Source of the DNA: VYFG01 sp965203365
GTDB lineage: Bacteria; Pseudomonadota; Gammaproteobacteria; Arenicellales; Poriferihabitantaceae
Length of the DNA: 64,000 nucleotides
Reading direction: 5' to 3'
Assembly (NCBI GenBank): GCA_965203365.1
Contig: OZ241878.1
Span: forward strand, 3,472,001-3,536,000
Shown piece after piece: positions 18,036 through 26,948 of this stretch. The notes beneath the pieces are model-generated. The model worked only from the letters and a program-made list of their open reading frames with translations, was not told the DNA's origin and did not search any database. The stretch's first letter is position 1; each line of letters begins with the position of its first letter. Made by a program: the position numbers and the translations under genes.

Positions 18036-19586
18036 ATGAAATCCCATATGATGACACGACGTTCTTTCCTGGCGGCGGCCGGGGCATTCGGAGCGGCGAC
18101 GATGGTAGTACCGAGATACGCCCTGTCCCAGGACGGCTCGGTTTTGACGATCCGGTCCTATTCGGACCTGCAGGTGTTGGATCCGGCCTTCCGTCTGTCG
18201 CTGCCTGAAGATGACATCATTCGCTCAATCTTCGCGCCATTGGTCATCCCGCAGCCCGGCGACACTTGGGACTGGAAAGCCATCGCCGTGGATCGCATTG
18301 AGCAGATCGACGATGTCACGATTTCTTTTACGCTCAAGGACAATATCGGGTTCACCGATGGGTATGGGCAGATGACCGCAGAAGATGTGAAGTTCTCAAT
18401 CGAGCGCTTTGCCGACCCGGCCATGGAAAGTCCCTATGCGGGCGATTGGTCCGCCCTGAAAGAAGTCGAGGTCAAGGACAGGCTGTCAGGCCTGATCCAC
18501 CTGAAAAACAAGTTTGTCCCCCTTTGGGCCACGACCCTGCCAACGCCCGCATCGTGCATTCTGTCGAAACGGGCCATGGAAGAACTGGGTGACAAGATCA
18601 CGACGAAGCCCGTGGCGCAGTCGGGGCAATATCTTCTGGCCGATTGGCAACCCAAGCAGAAAACCATCCTGCGACGGAACCCCAACTGGGCGCATGAGCC
18701 GGGTGGCTTCGAGGAGATCCATATCATCCCCATTGAGGATCCCGCGACCGCTGAACGCGGTTTCGAGGCGGGTGACCTGGACTACACCTGGACCTCGGTG
18801 TCGTCCTTGCCGAGACTCAAGGCGAATCCGCCGGAAGGCTCGACCGTGCTGGAAAAGCCCTCGCTGGCGTACGTCTGGCTGGGAATCAACCAGGATGTGG
18901 CGCCTTTCGACAATCCGAATGTCCGGCGGGCGGTTCAGCATGCCATTGATCGCAAGGGGGTCGTGGATGCCGCCTATTTCGGGGCCGCCTCCGTCGGACA
19001 TGGCATTATTGCCCCGGGACTTCCCGGCAGTCGGGATCGGGTGACCTATGACTATGATCCCGATCAGGCCCGAGCGCTGCTGCAACAGGAGGGGGCCACG
19101 AACCTGTCCGTGACCCTCGACATTCTGAACCAGTCGGAGCGGTTGACGGCCGCCCAGGTCATCCAGGCCAACCTCGCGGAGGTGGGGGTGAACTGCGAGA
19201 TCAAGCAAAATGACAGCGGCACATTCTGGACACTCGGATCCAAGGAGGGCGATTACTGGAACCAACTGCAACTGGTCCTCAGTCGGTTCTCCATGCAGCC
19301 TGATCCGAGTTGGGCCACGGTCTGGTTTACACCTGAGCAGGTGGGTGTGTGGAATTGGGAGCGCTTCAACAACGCCGAGTACAAGGCCTTGCACGAACAG
19401 GGTCTGGTCGAAAGCGACCGTGGCAAGCGCGACGAGATCTACCGGAAGATGCAGGCGCTCATGGATGAAAGCGGTTGTTACGTGTTCCTGACCCACGAGG
19501 TGGTGGGCGCTATCCATCGAGACACCATCGTGCCGGGCTTGAAACCGAACGGCGAATCCCTGTTATCGGAATTTCAGTCCGCTTGA
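18036..19586 (+). CDS. ABC transporter substrate-binding protein, peptide/nickel family (SBP_bac_5)
   Basis: Periplasmic solute receptor of a DppA/OppA-type importer, 516 residues. Seen: twin-arginine signal (MTRRSFLAAAGAFG) rather than the usual Sec signal, then the family-5 fold with LQVLDPAF, FTLKDNIGFTDG, ITAEDVKF-like MTAEDVKFSIERF, and NPNVRRAVQHAIDRKGVV in the second lobe. It heads a five-gene transporter set (receptor, two permeases, two ATPases) and is followed by a hairpin that may stabilise its message. Tat export is inferred from RR motif and hydrophobic core. Ligand probably a peptide or a similar amide/ester, given the flanking S15 hydrolases. Confidence 0.9.
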   Translation: MKSHMMTRRSFLAAAGAFGAATMVVPRYALSQDGSVLTIRSYSDLQVLDPAFRLSLPEDDIIRSIFAPLVIPQPGDTWDWKAIAVDRIEQIDDVTISFTLKDNIGFTDGYGQMTAEDVKFSIERFADPAMESPYAGDWSALKEVEVKDRLSGLIHLKNKFVPLWATTLPTPASCILSKRAMEELGDKITTKPVAQSGQYLLADWQPKQKTILRRNPNWAHEPGGFEEIHIIPIEDPATAERGFEAGDLDYTWTSVSSLPRLKANPPEGSTVLEKPSLAYVWLGINQDVAPFDNPNVRRAVQHAIDRKGVVDAAYFGAASVGHGIIAPGLPGSRDRVTYDYDPDQARALLQQEGATNLSVTLDILNQSERLTAAQVIQANLAEVGVNCEIKQNDSGTFWTLGSKEGDYWNQLQLVLSRFSMQPDPSWATVWFTPEQVGVWNWERFNNAEYKALHEQGLVESDRGKRDEIYRKMQALMDESGCYVFLTHEVVGAIHRDTIVPGLKPNGESLLSEFQSA

Positions 19587-19594
19587 CCGGCTGT

Positions 19595-19618
19595 CGGGCG
19601 GTCGGCTTCGGCCGCCCG
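19595..19618 (+). promoter_or_regulatory. GC-rich hairpin between binding-protein and permease genes
   Basis: A 7-bp stem CGGGCGG / CCGCCCG with a 10-base loop starts nine bases after the binding-protein stop and has no T-run. Such elements often protect the upstream message and lower permease expression; that role is inferred here. Confidence 0.45.
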
Positions 19619-19653
19619 ATCCCGCAGCGTGGTCGACTGCTGATCGCGGACAA

Positions 19654-20598
19654 TTGCTGAACTATTCCCTCAAACGGCTGGGGCTCGCCGTTCTGATCGT
19701 CTCGGTGGCCATGTGGCTGCTGTTTACGATGATTTACCTGATTCCGGGGGACCCGGCGGCGGTGGCGCTGGGTCCGCGGGCGACCGATGCCATGCGCGAG
19801 GCCCTGCGCGTCAAGATGGGACTGGATCAGCCGGTCTGGGTCCAGTTCTGGAATTTTTTCATCCACGCCTGGCAAGGCGACTTGGGAAACGAGGTGCTTT
19901 CGGATCGTCCCGTGGCCCAAGTGGTGCTGGAGCAACTGCCTTCGACGCTTGCATTGATTGCCGGGGGCATGGTGTGGTCCGTCGCGCTGGGCATCCCGCT
20001 GGGATGCTGGTCGGCGGTCAAGCGGGGCAGCTTGGCCGACCGGGTGATCGGCGTTTTCAGTGTGGCAGTCATCGCGGTGCCGTCCTTTGTGATCGCGATC
20101 TATGCGCTGTTGGTCTTTGCCGTCTCCTTGCGTTGGCTTCCCGCGATCGGGGCGGGAGAGCCCGGTCACCTCGGGGATCAGCTGGTGCACCTGATCCTGC
20201 CCTCGCTCGCCGTCGGGTTGGGATGGGTGGGATACATCGCCCGCATGGTTCGCGCGTCGATGCTTGAAGTGCTCGAAGCGTCCCATATCCGGACAGCACG
20301 CGCCTTCGGGTTGCCGGATCGGCAAATCACCTATCAGTATGCCCTGCTGATCGCCATCCTGCCGACGGTCACCCTGTTGGGTGTGGGGATCGGGCAGATG
20401 CTCTCGTCGGCGGTATTTGCGGAAATTGTCTTCGCCCGTCCCGGAGTCGGTAAACTGGTCTATGATGCCATCCTGACGCGGAATTATCCGTTGGTGACTG
20501 GCGCCGTGCTGGTCACCACGGTATTGTTCATCCTGATCAATCTGGTCGCCGACCTCGTCGTCGGATATCTGGATCCCCGTGTCCGCAGCCGTCTCTAG
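19654..20598 (+). CDS. Peptide-type ABC transporter permease (DppB-like)
   Basis: Inner-membrane subunit forming half the translocation pore, 314 residues with about six membrane helices. Seen: the N-terminal SLKRLGLAVLIVSVAM helix, LIPGDPAA, GDLGNEVLSDRPVAQ and the EAA loop RTARAFGLPDRQITYQYALLI region that contacts the ATPases. The first start is a TTG at 19654; no better ATG exists before the first helix. It overlaps the second permease by 20 bases. Confidence 0.92.
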   Translation: MLNYSLKRLGLAVLIVSVAMWLLFTMIYLIPGDPAAVALGPRATDAMREALRVKMGLDQPVWVQFWNFFIHAWQGDLGNEVLSDRPVAQVVLEQLPSTLALIAGGMVWSVALGIPLGCWSAVKRGSLADRVIGVFSVAVIAVPSFVIAIYALLVFAVSLRWLPAIGAGEPGHLGDQLVHLILPSLAVGLGWVGYIARMVRASMLEVLEASHIRTARAFGLPDRQITYQYALLIAILPTVTLLGVGIGQMLSSAVFAEIVFARPGVGKLVYDAILTRNYPLVTGAVLVTTVLFILINLVADLVVGYLDPRVRSRL

Positions 20599-21436
20599 AG
20601 CGTACGGTCTTCTGCGTCGGATCTGGGCCGAACCCCTGGGCCGTCTCGGACTGGTGTTGGTTGTGCTCATGATCGGTGGTGCCCTCTTGGCCGACCTGAT
20701 TGCCATGGCGGAACCCAACCGGATTTCTCCCCGGGACCGGTTTCTGGGTCCGTCGTTGGCCCATCCGCTCGGGACGGACCAGCTGGGTCGGGATCTGTTT
20801 GCTCGCGTTCTGCATGGGGGACGTATCGCCCTGTCCGTGGCCTTGATCTCAATCGCCGCCTCACTGGCCATCGGCGTCCTGCTCGGTCTCATGGCCGGTT
20901 ATGGTCCGCGCTGGCTGGATAATTTGCTGATTCTGCTGTTTGACGCGATCAAGAGTTTTCCGACGGTGATGCTGGCCTTGGCCCTGGTGACGCTGTTTGG
21001 TCCCTCTTTGACCGCGGTGATGGTCGTTGTCGTGCTGGTCAATGTGCCCGGCTACGGTCGCATCATCCGCACTCAGACCTTGGCACTGAAGTCCGCCCAG
21101 TTCGTCACGGCGGCGCAGAGCATGGGTGCCGGCACGGTGCGGGTGCTGCGCCTCCATGTGTTGCCGAATGTGATTGGACCGCTGCTCATCCTGGCGTCGA
21201 TGGACATCCCCGTGGTGGTGGCGATTGAAGCCGGCTTGAGTTTCCTGGGCCTCGGCGTGCGGCCGCCGACCCCGTCATGGGGGGCGATCTTGAACGACGG
21301 GTTCACCGCCATCCGTGACACGCCCTGGATTGCCATTGCTGGCGGATTGCCCATTGTGCTGACCACGCTGGGATTCACATTTCTTGGGGAAACTCTGCGG
21401 GATGTGTTCGATCCCCGATTGAAGTCCCGCGGATGA
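20579..21436 (+). CDS. Peptide-type ABC transporter permease (DppC-like)
   Basis: Second pore subunit, 285 residues. Seen: the DppC hallmark HPLGTDQLGRDLFARVLHGGR after the first helix, the EAA loop around QSMGAGTVRVLRLHVLPN, and the C-terminal signature PSWGAILNDG. The GTG at 20579 is used; it lies within the end of the first permease, implying translational coupling. Overlaps the next ATPase gene by four bases (ATGA). Confidence 0.92.
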   Translation: MSAAVSRAYGLLRRIWAEPLGRLGLVLVVLMIGGALLADLIAMAEPNRISPRDRFLGPSLAHPLGTDQLGRDLFARVLHGGRIALSVALISIAASLAIGVLLGLMAGYGPRWLDNLLILLFDAIKSFPTVMLALALVTLFGPSLTAVMVVVVLVNVPGYGRIIRTQTLALKSAQFVTAAQSMGAGTVRVLRLHVLPNVIGPLLILASMDIPVVVAIEAGLSFLGLGVRPPTPSWGAILNDGFTAIRDTPWIAIAGGLPIVLTTLGFTFLGETLRDVFDPRLKSRG

Positions 21437-22389
21437 ATGTCCTCGGGATCCAGAACCTCCACGTCACCTTCGCCACGAAGGGCGGTCCGCTGCGGGCCTT
21501 GCGAAACGTGTCGTTTGATGTGCCGGCGCATCGGATCGTGGGGGTGGTTGGCGAATCGGGCTGTGGCAAGTCGACTCTGGTCAATGCCATCCTGGGCTTG
21601 CTGCCCGAGAATGGACAGGTGGACCATGGCCGCATCCTGTTCGGTGAGCGCGATCTGACTCAGTTGGGTCGCCTGGAAATGCAGATGCTGCGCGGGGTGC
21701 AGATTGCCACTGTGTTCCAGGATCCGATGGGGGCCCTCAACCCCGTGATTTCCGTGGGTCGACAGATGCGGCACATCCAGTATCGGTCCCCAATCAGCCG
21801 CTCGCAAAAAAACACGAAATCCGTGGAGATGCTGCGCAAGGTACGCCTGCCTGACCCAGAATCCGCATTGGAACGCTATCCGCATGAATTCTCCGGCGGC
21901 ATGAAACAGCGCATCGCCATCGCCATGGCGCTGATGATGGAGCCCGTCTTGTTGATTGCGGACGAACCCACCACGGCCCTGGATGCCACCTTGGAAGTGG
22001 CGACCATTGAGTTGCTTCGCGACCTGCAGGTTCAGATTGGATGCTCCGTGCTGTTCATTTCCCATCATCTGGGGGTCATTGCCGAACTGTGTGACGAGGT
22101 GGTGGTTATGTATGCGGGAGAGGTCGTGGAGCGGGGCACGACCCAGGCGATCTTCCATCATCCCTTGCATCCCTACACGGAACGCCTGCTGCAGTGCGAT
22201 CCGGCCGGGCAGTCCGAACGCACCCGACAGTTACCCACCATTCCGGGGGAAGTTCCCGACCTTCTGGTGCGCCCGGCCGGTTGCATTTTTGCGCCGCGAT
22301 GCCATCGGCAGGACCAGATCTGCGAGACCGAACCGCCTGAGGCGGCCCTCGACGGCCATTTGGCCCGTTGTCACAAGGTGGTGCCATGA
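21433..22389 (+). CDS. Peptide-type ABC transporter ATPase (DppD-like)
   Basis: Cytoplasmic ATPase, 318 residues. Seen: Walker A GESGCGKST, Q-loop FQDPMGALNP, signature FSGGMKQR, Walker B LLIADEPTTALD, H-loop SHHLGV, and the C-terminal extension PAGCIFAPRCHRQDQIC typical of Opp/Dpp ATPases that can hold an Fe-S cluster. All catalytic motifs are intact. It pairs with the following ATPase. Confidence 0.93.
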   Translation: MNVLGIQNLHVTFATKGGPLRALRNVSFDVPAHRIVGVVGESGCGKSTLVNAILGLLPENGQVDHGRILFGERDLTQLGRLEMQMLRGVQIATVFQDPMGALNPVISVGRQMRHIQYRSPISRSQKNTKSVEMLRKVRLPDPESALERYPHEFSGGMKQRIAIAMALMMEPVLLIADEPTTALDATLEVATIELLRDLQVQIGCSVLFISHHLGVIAELCDEVVVMYAGEVVERGTTQAIFHHPLHPYTERLLQCDPAGQSERTRQLPTIPGEVPDLLVRPAGCIFAPRCHRQDQICETEPPEAALDGHLARCHKVVP

Positions 22390-23366
22390 TTCTGGCAGTG
22401 CGTGATCTCGAGGTCTCGTTTCGTGTCGGGCCGTGGTGGAACCGACAGTCGATCCTGGCCGTGGCCGGGGTGAGTTTCCACGTCAATGCCGGTGAGACAT
22501 TCGCGGTGGTGGGTGAAAGCGGCTCGGGGAAGACCACGCTGGCGCATGCCATCAATGGCCTGCAAGACACCTCCCGGGGGGAAGTGACGTTCATGGGCAA
22601 TCGGGTCGACGCATCGAATTCCGGCCAGATGAAACCGTTGCGTCGTCATATGGCCATGATGTTTCAAGACCCGGTCGGATCCCTTTCTCCCCGCATGAAG
22701 GTCGGTGATCTGTTAGCGGAGCCATTCCACATCCATGGGATACACGGCAATCTGCCGGAGGAAACACGGCGGCTGCTGACCTTGGTCGGACTGCCTGGCG
22801 ATTTTGTGGATCGTTACCCTCACCAGTTGTCGGGCGGACAGGCGCGGCGTGTGGGTGTGGCCCGGGCCATCGCCCTGAACCCCAAGTTGATCATTGCCGA
22901 TGAACCTACGGCCGGACTGGATGTTTCGGTCCAGGGCGAAGTCCTGAACCTGCTGAATCACTTGCGTGAATGCCTGGATCTGGCCATGATCATCATCACC
23001 CACAACCTGCATGTGGTGCATCATGTCGCGGACCGCATGGCCGTGATGTATCTGGGACGGATCGTGGAAGCCGGGGACACCGAAGAGCTTTTTCGGGCAC
23101 CGGCGCACCCCTATACGGCCACGCTCCTCAGTGCGAATCCCGAACCCGATCCAGACAAGGTTCTTGATCGGATCTCGCTGCCGGCGGAAGTGCCTTCGCT
23201 GTTGGCCCGACCGAGCGGCTGCGAATTTCATACCCGTTGTCCATGGGCCCAGGCCCGGTGTGCCCGAGACTCCCCCTACACCGACATGATGGACAGGCGG
23301 ATCATTGCCTGTCATACCCCCCTGGCCCCGGGAGCCAGACCGCCCATGTCCGGGAGCGCTTCATGA
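22386..23366 (+). CDS. Peptide-type ABC transporter ATPase (DppF-like)
   Basis: Second ATPase of the importer, 326 residues from the ATG at 22386, which overlaps the previous TGA as ATGA; a TTG at 22368 is possible but less likely. Seen: Walker A GESGSGKTT, Q-loop FQDPVGSLSP, signature LSGGQARR, Walker B LIIADEPTAGLD, H-loop ITHNLHV and the C-terminal cysteine cluster GCEFHTRCPWAQARC. Motifs are intact, so both ATP sites of this transporter should be active. The gene ends 64 bases before the second CocE-type hydrolase. Confidence 0.93.
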   Translation: MILAVRDLEVSFRVGPWWNRQSILAVAGVSFHVNAGETFAVVGESGSGKTTLAHAINGLQDTSRGEVTFMGNRVDASNSGQMKPLRRHMAMMFQDPVGSLSPRMKVGDLLAEPFHIHGIHGNLPEETRRLLTLVGLPGDFVDRYPHQLSGGQARRVGVARAIALNPKLIIADEPTAGLDVSVQGEVLNLLNHLRECLDLAMIIITHNLHVVHHVADRMAVMYLGRIVEAGDTEELFRAPAHPYTATLLSANPEPDPDKVLDRISLPAEVPSLLARPSGCEFHTRCPWAQARCARDSPYTDMMDRRIIACHTPLAPGARPPMSGSAS

Positions 23367-23430
23367 CCGAATTGGCGAAGTCGTCTGTGGCCGTGGCCCA
23401 AAGTAACCATCCGTCTTGTTGGAGTGACCC

Positions 23431-25431
23431 ATGACCCCTGATCTGTTGATTCGAACCCAGTTTCCGCGCTCGGTCCGTGAAATCGAAAATACCTGGATTC
23501 CGCTGCCGGATGGCACCCGGCTGGCCGCCCGGATCTGGCTGCCAGAAGATGCCGAGCAGGATCCGGTGCCGGCGATTCTCGAATATCTGCCGTATCGCAA
23601 GCGCGATGGGACCGTGGAACGTGACCATCTGACCCATCCCTACTTTGCCGGTTTCGGGTATGCCGGGGTGCGCGTCGACATGCGGGGGACCGGAGACAGC
23701 GAAGGCGTGTGCCGAGGCGAGTATCTCCAGCAGGAGCAGGAAGACTGCCTGACTGTCATCCAGTGGCTGGCTGACCAGCCGTGGTGTTCCGGCCGGGTGG
23801 GGATGATCGGGATTTCCTGGGGGGGATTCAATGGACTCCAGGTCGCCGCCCGACAGCCCGAAGCCCTGGGGGCGGTGATATCGCTGTGCTCGACGGACGA
23901 TCGCTATGCCGATGATATCCATTTCATGGGCGGGGCGATGCTGGTCGATAAGCTGGCTTGGGGGGCCACCGCGCTTTCCATCGCCCATACCCCACCGGAT
24001 CCGGCCATTGTGGGCGAACGCTGGCGCGAGATGTGGCAGGAGCGACTGGAAGGCAACGGCCTTTGGTTGCTCGACTGGCTCAGACATCAGCACCGGGACA
24101 GTTTCTACACCCATGGCTCGATCTGCGAGCAGTACGAAGCAGTCAAGGTCCCGGTGTATCTGGTCGGCGGCTGGGCCGATGGCTACACCAATGCCATCTT
24201 TCGCATGCTCGAACATTTGACTTGTCCCCGTAAAGGGCTGATTGGCCCTTGGGGACATAAGTATCCCCATTTCGCCATGCCCGGGCCCCGAATCGGCTTT
24301 CTCCAGGAGTGTCTGCGCTGGTGGGATCAACATCTCAAGGGGATCGACACGGGCATCATGGAAGAACCGTCATTGCGCACCTGGATCCAGCATTCGGCGA
24401 CCCCAGCGCCCTTGTATTCGACCCGCACCGGACATTGGGTGACTGTTCCTCGCTGGCCCCCAAGCGCGGTGACCACGAAAACGCTGTATCCGGGCGGCCC
24501 CCGCCTCGCCGACAAGCCAGGCCCGCCCATCTACCTGGCAACGCCGGAGAACACGGGGCATACAGCCGGCAACTGGTGCGGTTATGGTGTGGTACCGGAC
24601 GGTCCCGTCGACCAGAGTGGAGAAACCGGGATGGTGTGCTTTGATACGGCCCCCTTGGAGGACGAACTGGAACTGCTCGGGTTTCCGGTGCTGCAGGGGG
24701 ATGTGATCAGTGAGGTTCCACAGGCCAATCTGGTCGCCGTACTGTCTGATGTAGCCGAAGATGGTCGGGCGGTACGGATCAGTTACGGGGTGTTGAACCT
24801 GACCCATCGCCACAGTCATGCTGCCCCGGAATCCTTGCCTAGGTCGCCGGTCTCCTTTCGGCTCCAGCTCAATGCCTGTGGACAGCGCATCCGTCAGGGG
24901 CATCGCCTGCGGCTGGCCCTGTCGAATGCGTACTGGCCGGTCATCTGGCCCTCTCAAACCCGGGCCCGTCTGACCCTGACGGGGACGAAAATGGTGCTCC
25001 CCATCGGGTCAGGTGAATCCACGCCGGACGGGTTTTCGGATCCCGAGGGGGCTACCCCCCTGGCGACCGACTCGCTGTCCAAGGGCACTTACCAGCGTCG
25101 TCGCTCCATCGATCTGGTCAGCGGGGTCGAAACATGTGAGATCCTTCACGACAGCGGACTGGAACGTCATCGGCACACCGGTATGGAGACCCGGTCGGTG
25201 TGTCATGAACAATTTACCATCCACCCCGACCAACCCAATTCGGCGGAAGGGACCTGTGCCTGGACCCGACATTATGGGCGAGGCGACTGGTGTGCCGACC
25301 TGGATGTCTCGGTGACCGTGCGGGCATTGAAAACCGACTGGCAGGTCGAAGCCACGCTTCGGGCGGTCGATGGGGACAGTGTGGTGACGGAGAAGACATG
25401 GGCCGAGAATATCCCCAGACATCTGGTATGA
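23431..25431 (+). CDS. CocE/NonD-type hydrolase (peptidase S15 family), copy 2
   Basis: A 666-residue paralogue of the hydrolase at 15454-17478. Same order of motifs: DGTRLAARIWLP, ILEYLPYRKRDG, VDMRGTGDSEG, nucleophile elbow IGISWGG, GPWGHKYPHFA with the catalytic His, and a C-terminal beta-sandwich. No signal peptide, so it should act on imported compounds in the cytoplasm. It directly follows the ABC importer genes in the same direction, and overlaps the next hydrolase gene as ATGA, so all seven are probably one operon. The reaction class (serine esterase/amidase) is well supported, the substrate is not. Confidence 0.9.
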   Translation: MTPDLLIRTQFPRSVREIENTWIPLPDGTRLAARIWLPEDAEQDPVPAILEYLPYRKRDGTVERDHLTHPYFAGFGYAGVRVDMRGTGDSEGVCRGEYLQQEQEDCLTVIQWLADQPWCSGRVGMIGISWGGFNGLQVAARQPEALGAVISLCSTDDRYADDIHFMGGAMLVDKLAWGATALSIAHTPPDPAIVGERWREMWQERLEGNGLWLLDWLRHQHRDSFYTHGSICEQYEAVKVPVYLVGGWADGYTNAIFRMLEHLTCPRKGLIGPWGHKYPHFAMPGPRIGFLQECLRWWDQHLKGIDTGIMEEPSLRTWIQHSATPAPLYSTRTGHWVTVPRWPPSAVTTKTLYPGGPRLADKPGPPIYLATPENTGHTAGNWCGYGVVPDGPVDQSGETGMVCFDTAPLEDELELLGFPVLQGDVISEVPQANLVAVLSDVAEDGRAVRISYGVLNLTHRHSHAAPESLPRSPVSFRLQLNACGQRIRQGHRLRLALSNAYWPVIWPSQTRARLTLTGTKMVLPIGSGESTPDGFSDPEGATPLATDSLSKGTYQRRRSIDLVSGVETCEILHDSGLERHRHTGMETRSVCHEQFTIHPDQPNSAEGTCAWTRHYGRGDWCADLDVSVTVRALKTDWQVEATLRAVDGDSVVTEKTWAENIPRHLV

Positions 25432-26327
25432 ATGCCTTTCCGGGGTTTGATGACGGGGCCATTATCCACTCATTGACCGCAGAGGGCGTCACGATGCGGG
25501 TGGTGACGCAGGGCGCAGGGCCGGATGTCGTGTTCATTCCGGGGGGAGATCAAACCGCCGAAGCCTATTCCCAGCAGTTTGCCCGGCTCTCGGATTCGTT
25601 TCGCTGTATTGCCTACGACCCGCGGGGGGCGGGGCTGACCACCGCTCCCCCACCGCCATGGACGATGGAAGCCTATGCCCGGGATTGTGCGGCGGTGATT
25701 GATGCCTTTGGTGGTGGATCGGCCGTGGTGGCCGGGCTGTCGCTGGGCGGACTGGTGACCCAACAGGTCGCCATCGACTTTCCCGACAAGGTTCGACTGG
25801 CCATCCCGATGGGCACGGCGGCGTATATCGACGGTTTCACCCGGGACTGGATGCAGGCGGAAATCGATTTGCGCAAGGCGGGGATTTCATTGCCCCGCAA
25901 TTTTCTGGCACCGCATTATGCCCCCTTTGCCTTTCCGGCCAAGGCCCTGCACGATCCGTCATTTTGGGCGCAAATCAAGCCCAGCTATACGGCCCGCTTT
26001 GCCGAACGAGATCCGGCCGAGTTGGTCGCCCAGTGGGAAGCCTGTCTGGCATTTGATTGTCGTCGGGCACTCACCTCATGTCCGGTTCCATTTCAGGTCA
26101 TCAGCTTTTCGGAGGATGTTCAGACTGCTCCGTCCATGTGCAAGGTGGTGGCCGATCTGGTGCCGAACGGGAGCTTGCATGAAATTCCGGGGCTTGGACA
26201 TGTCTCGATGGTTCATCACCGACCCGAGGTGGTAGCCGCCAAGCTGCGCGAGATTATCCTGGCGCATGAAGCGACAGAACACGAGGGACGTCTCCCCACC
26301 GACAGGAAACCGGATCCGGGTCCATGA
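25428..26327 (+). CDS. Alpha/beta hydrolase
   Basis: A 299-residue alpha/beta-fold serine hydrolase from the ATG at 25428, overlapping the preceding stop as ATGA. Seen: oxyanion region FIPGGDQ, YDPRGAGLT, nucleophile elbow GLSLGG and the late His in GLGHVSMVHH; the acid is probably the Asp in SEDVQTAP. Similar to small esterases/lactonases such as 3-oxoadipate enol-lactonase, but the exact substrate cannot be told. Last gene of the hydrolase-importer operon, so it may process a product of the CocE-type enzymes. Confidence 0.85.
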   Translation: MNAFPGFDDGAIIHSLTAEGVTMRVVTQGAGPDVVFIPGGDQTAEAYSQQFARLSDSFRCIAYDPRGAGLTTAPPPPWTMEAYARDCAAVIDAFGGGSAVVAGLSLGGLVTQQVAIDFPDKVRLAIPMGTAAYIDGFTRDWMQAEIDLRKAGISLPRNFLAPHYAPFAFPAKALHDPSFWAQIKPSYTARFAERDPAELVAQWEACLAFDCRRALTSCPVPFQVISFSEDVQTAPSMCKVVADLVPNGSLHEIPGLGHVSMVHHRPEVVAAKLREIILAHEATEHEGRLPTDRKPDPGP

Positions 26328-26457
26328 AAACCATCCCGGCCCGTTCGGGATTCGGGGGGATGTGGGGGGTGGTTTCGGTGGCGAAATGTCTTCGCACACC
26401 CGGTCTTACTTGAAAGCTGTTGGCTTCCAAGGCTCGAATGACCTCCCTCACGTTCAT
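26254..26457 (-). pseudogene. Possible decayed HicA-like toxin remnant
   Basis: A 67-residue minus-strand frame starts MNVREVIRALEANSFQ and continues through GVRRHF and PERAGMVFMDP. The pattern recalls HicA mRNA interferases (MxxREVIRxLEAxGW, GSHHxF, PGRVTVPH), but the catalytic GSHH is GVRRH and the C-terminus does not match. It overlaps the tail of the hydrolase gene, and no HicB antitoxin was recognised nearby. I treat it as a possible remnant; chance resemblance is quite possible. Confidence 0.25.
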
Positions 26458-26948
26458 GGAACAGCGGTTCTTCATCCAACACTCAAGCCCAAATTCCGGG
26501 ATGATGGTATCGTGCGCCGCATAAAGGCCATCAGTTGCTTCTGGGCTGGGCATTGCGTTCTCAGTGAGGTGACATGTGGCCCATGAGGCCTCTTCTGGCC
26601 CGCCGATTCCCCCATTGACCTGCGCACAGTCACGGTCCGCCGACGCTCGGGCCGTCCAGTCGATCACAGACACACCACTTCGCATCACGTCCCTCTGATA
26701 GTTCCTCCTGGAACTCGAAAAAAATGGTTTCCGTCGGCCGGTTTCCGTCGGCGGAAGTTCTGTGGCAGAATCGCAAAAGAACCAAAACGAGGGACGGTCA
26801 CACTGGCAATCGGGTCCCCGGCAAGTGTACAGTTGTCAGGAGAAACGGACCCACACAGCGAACCATCTTCCGGTCTCTCTGAATTGGGCGTTGTAACGAT
26901 CTCAGCACATCATCCATAGACAAGCCGATCAACAGCAAGCATTACATC
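26458..26948. other. Gene-free stretch before the nucleoside kinase
   Basis: No gene is supported. It contains a perfect 13-base tandem repeat, GGTTTCCGTCGGC (26726-26738 and 26740-26752), beside an A-run. No clear promoter for the kinase gene was seen. Confidence 0.5.

Noticed and set aside
19510..20892. 460-codon minus-strand frame opposite the DppB/DppC-like genes
   Set aside because: Low-complexity, Arg/Pro/Gln-rich and antisense to two clear permease genes; no homology recognised.
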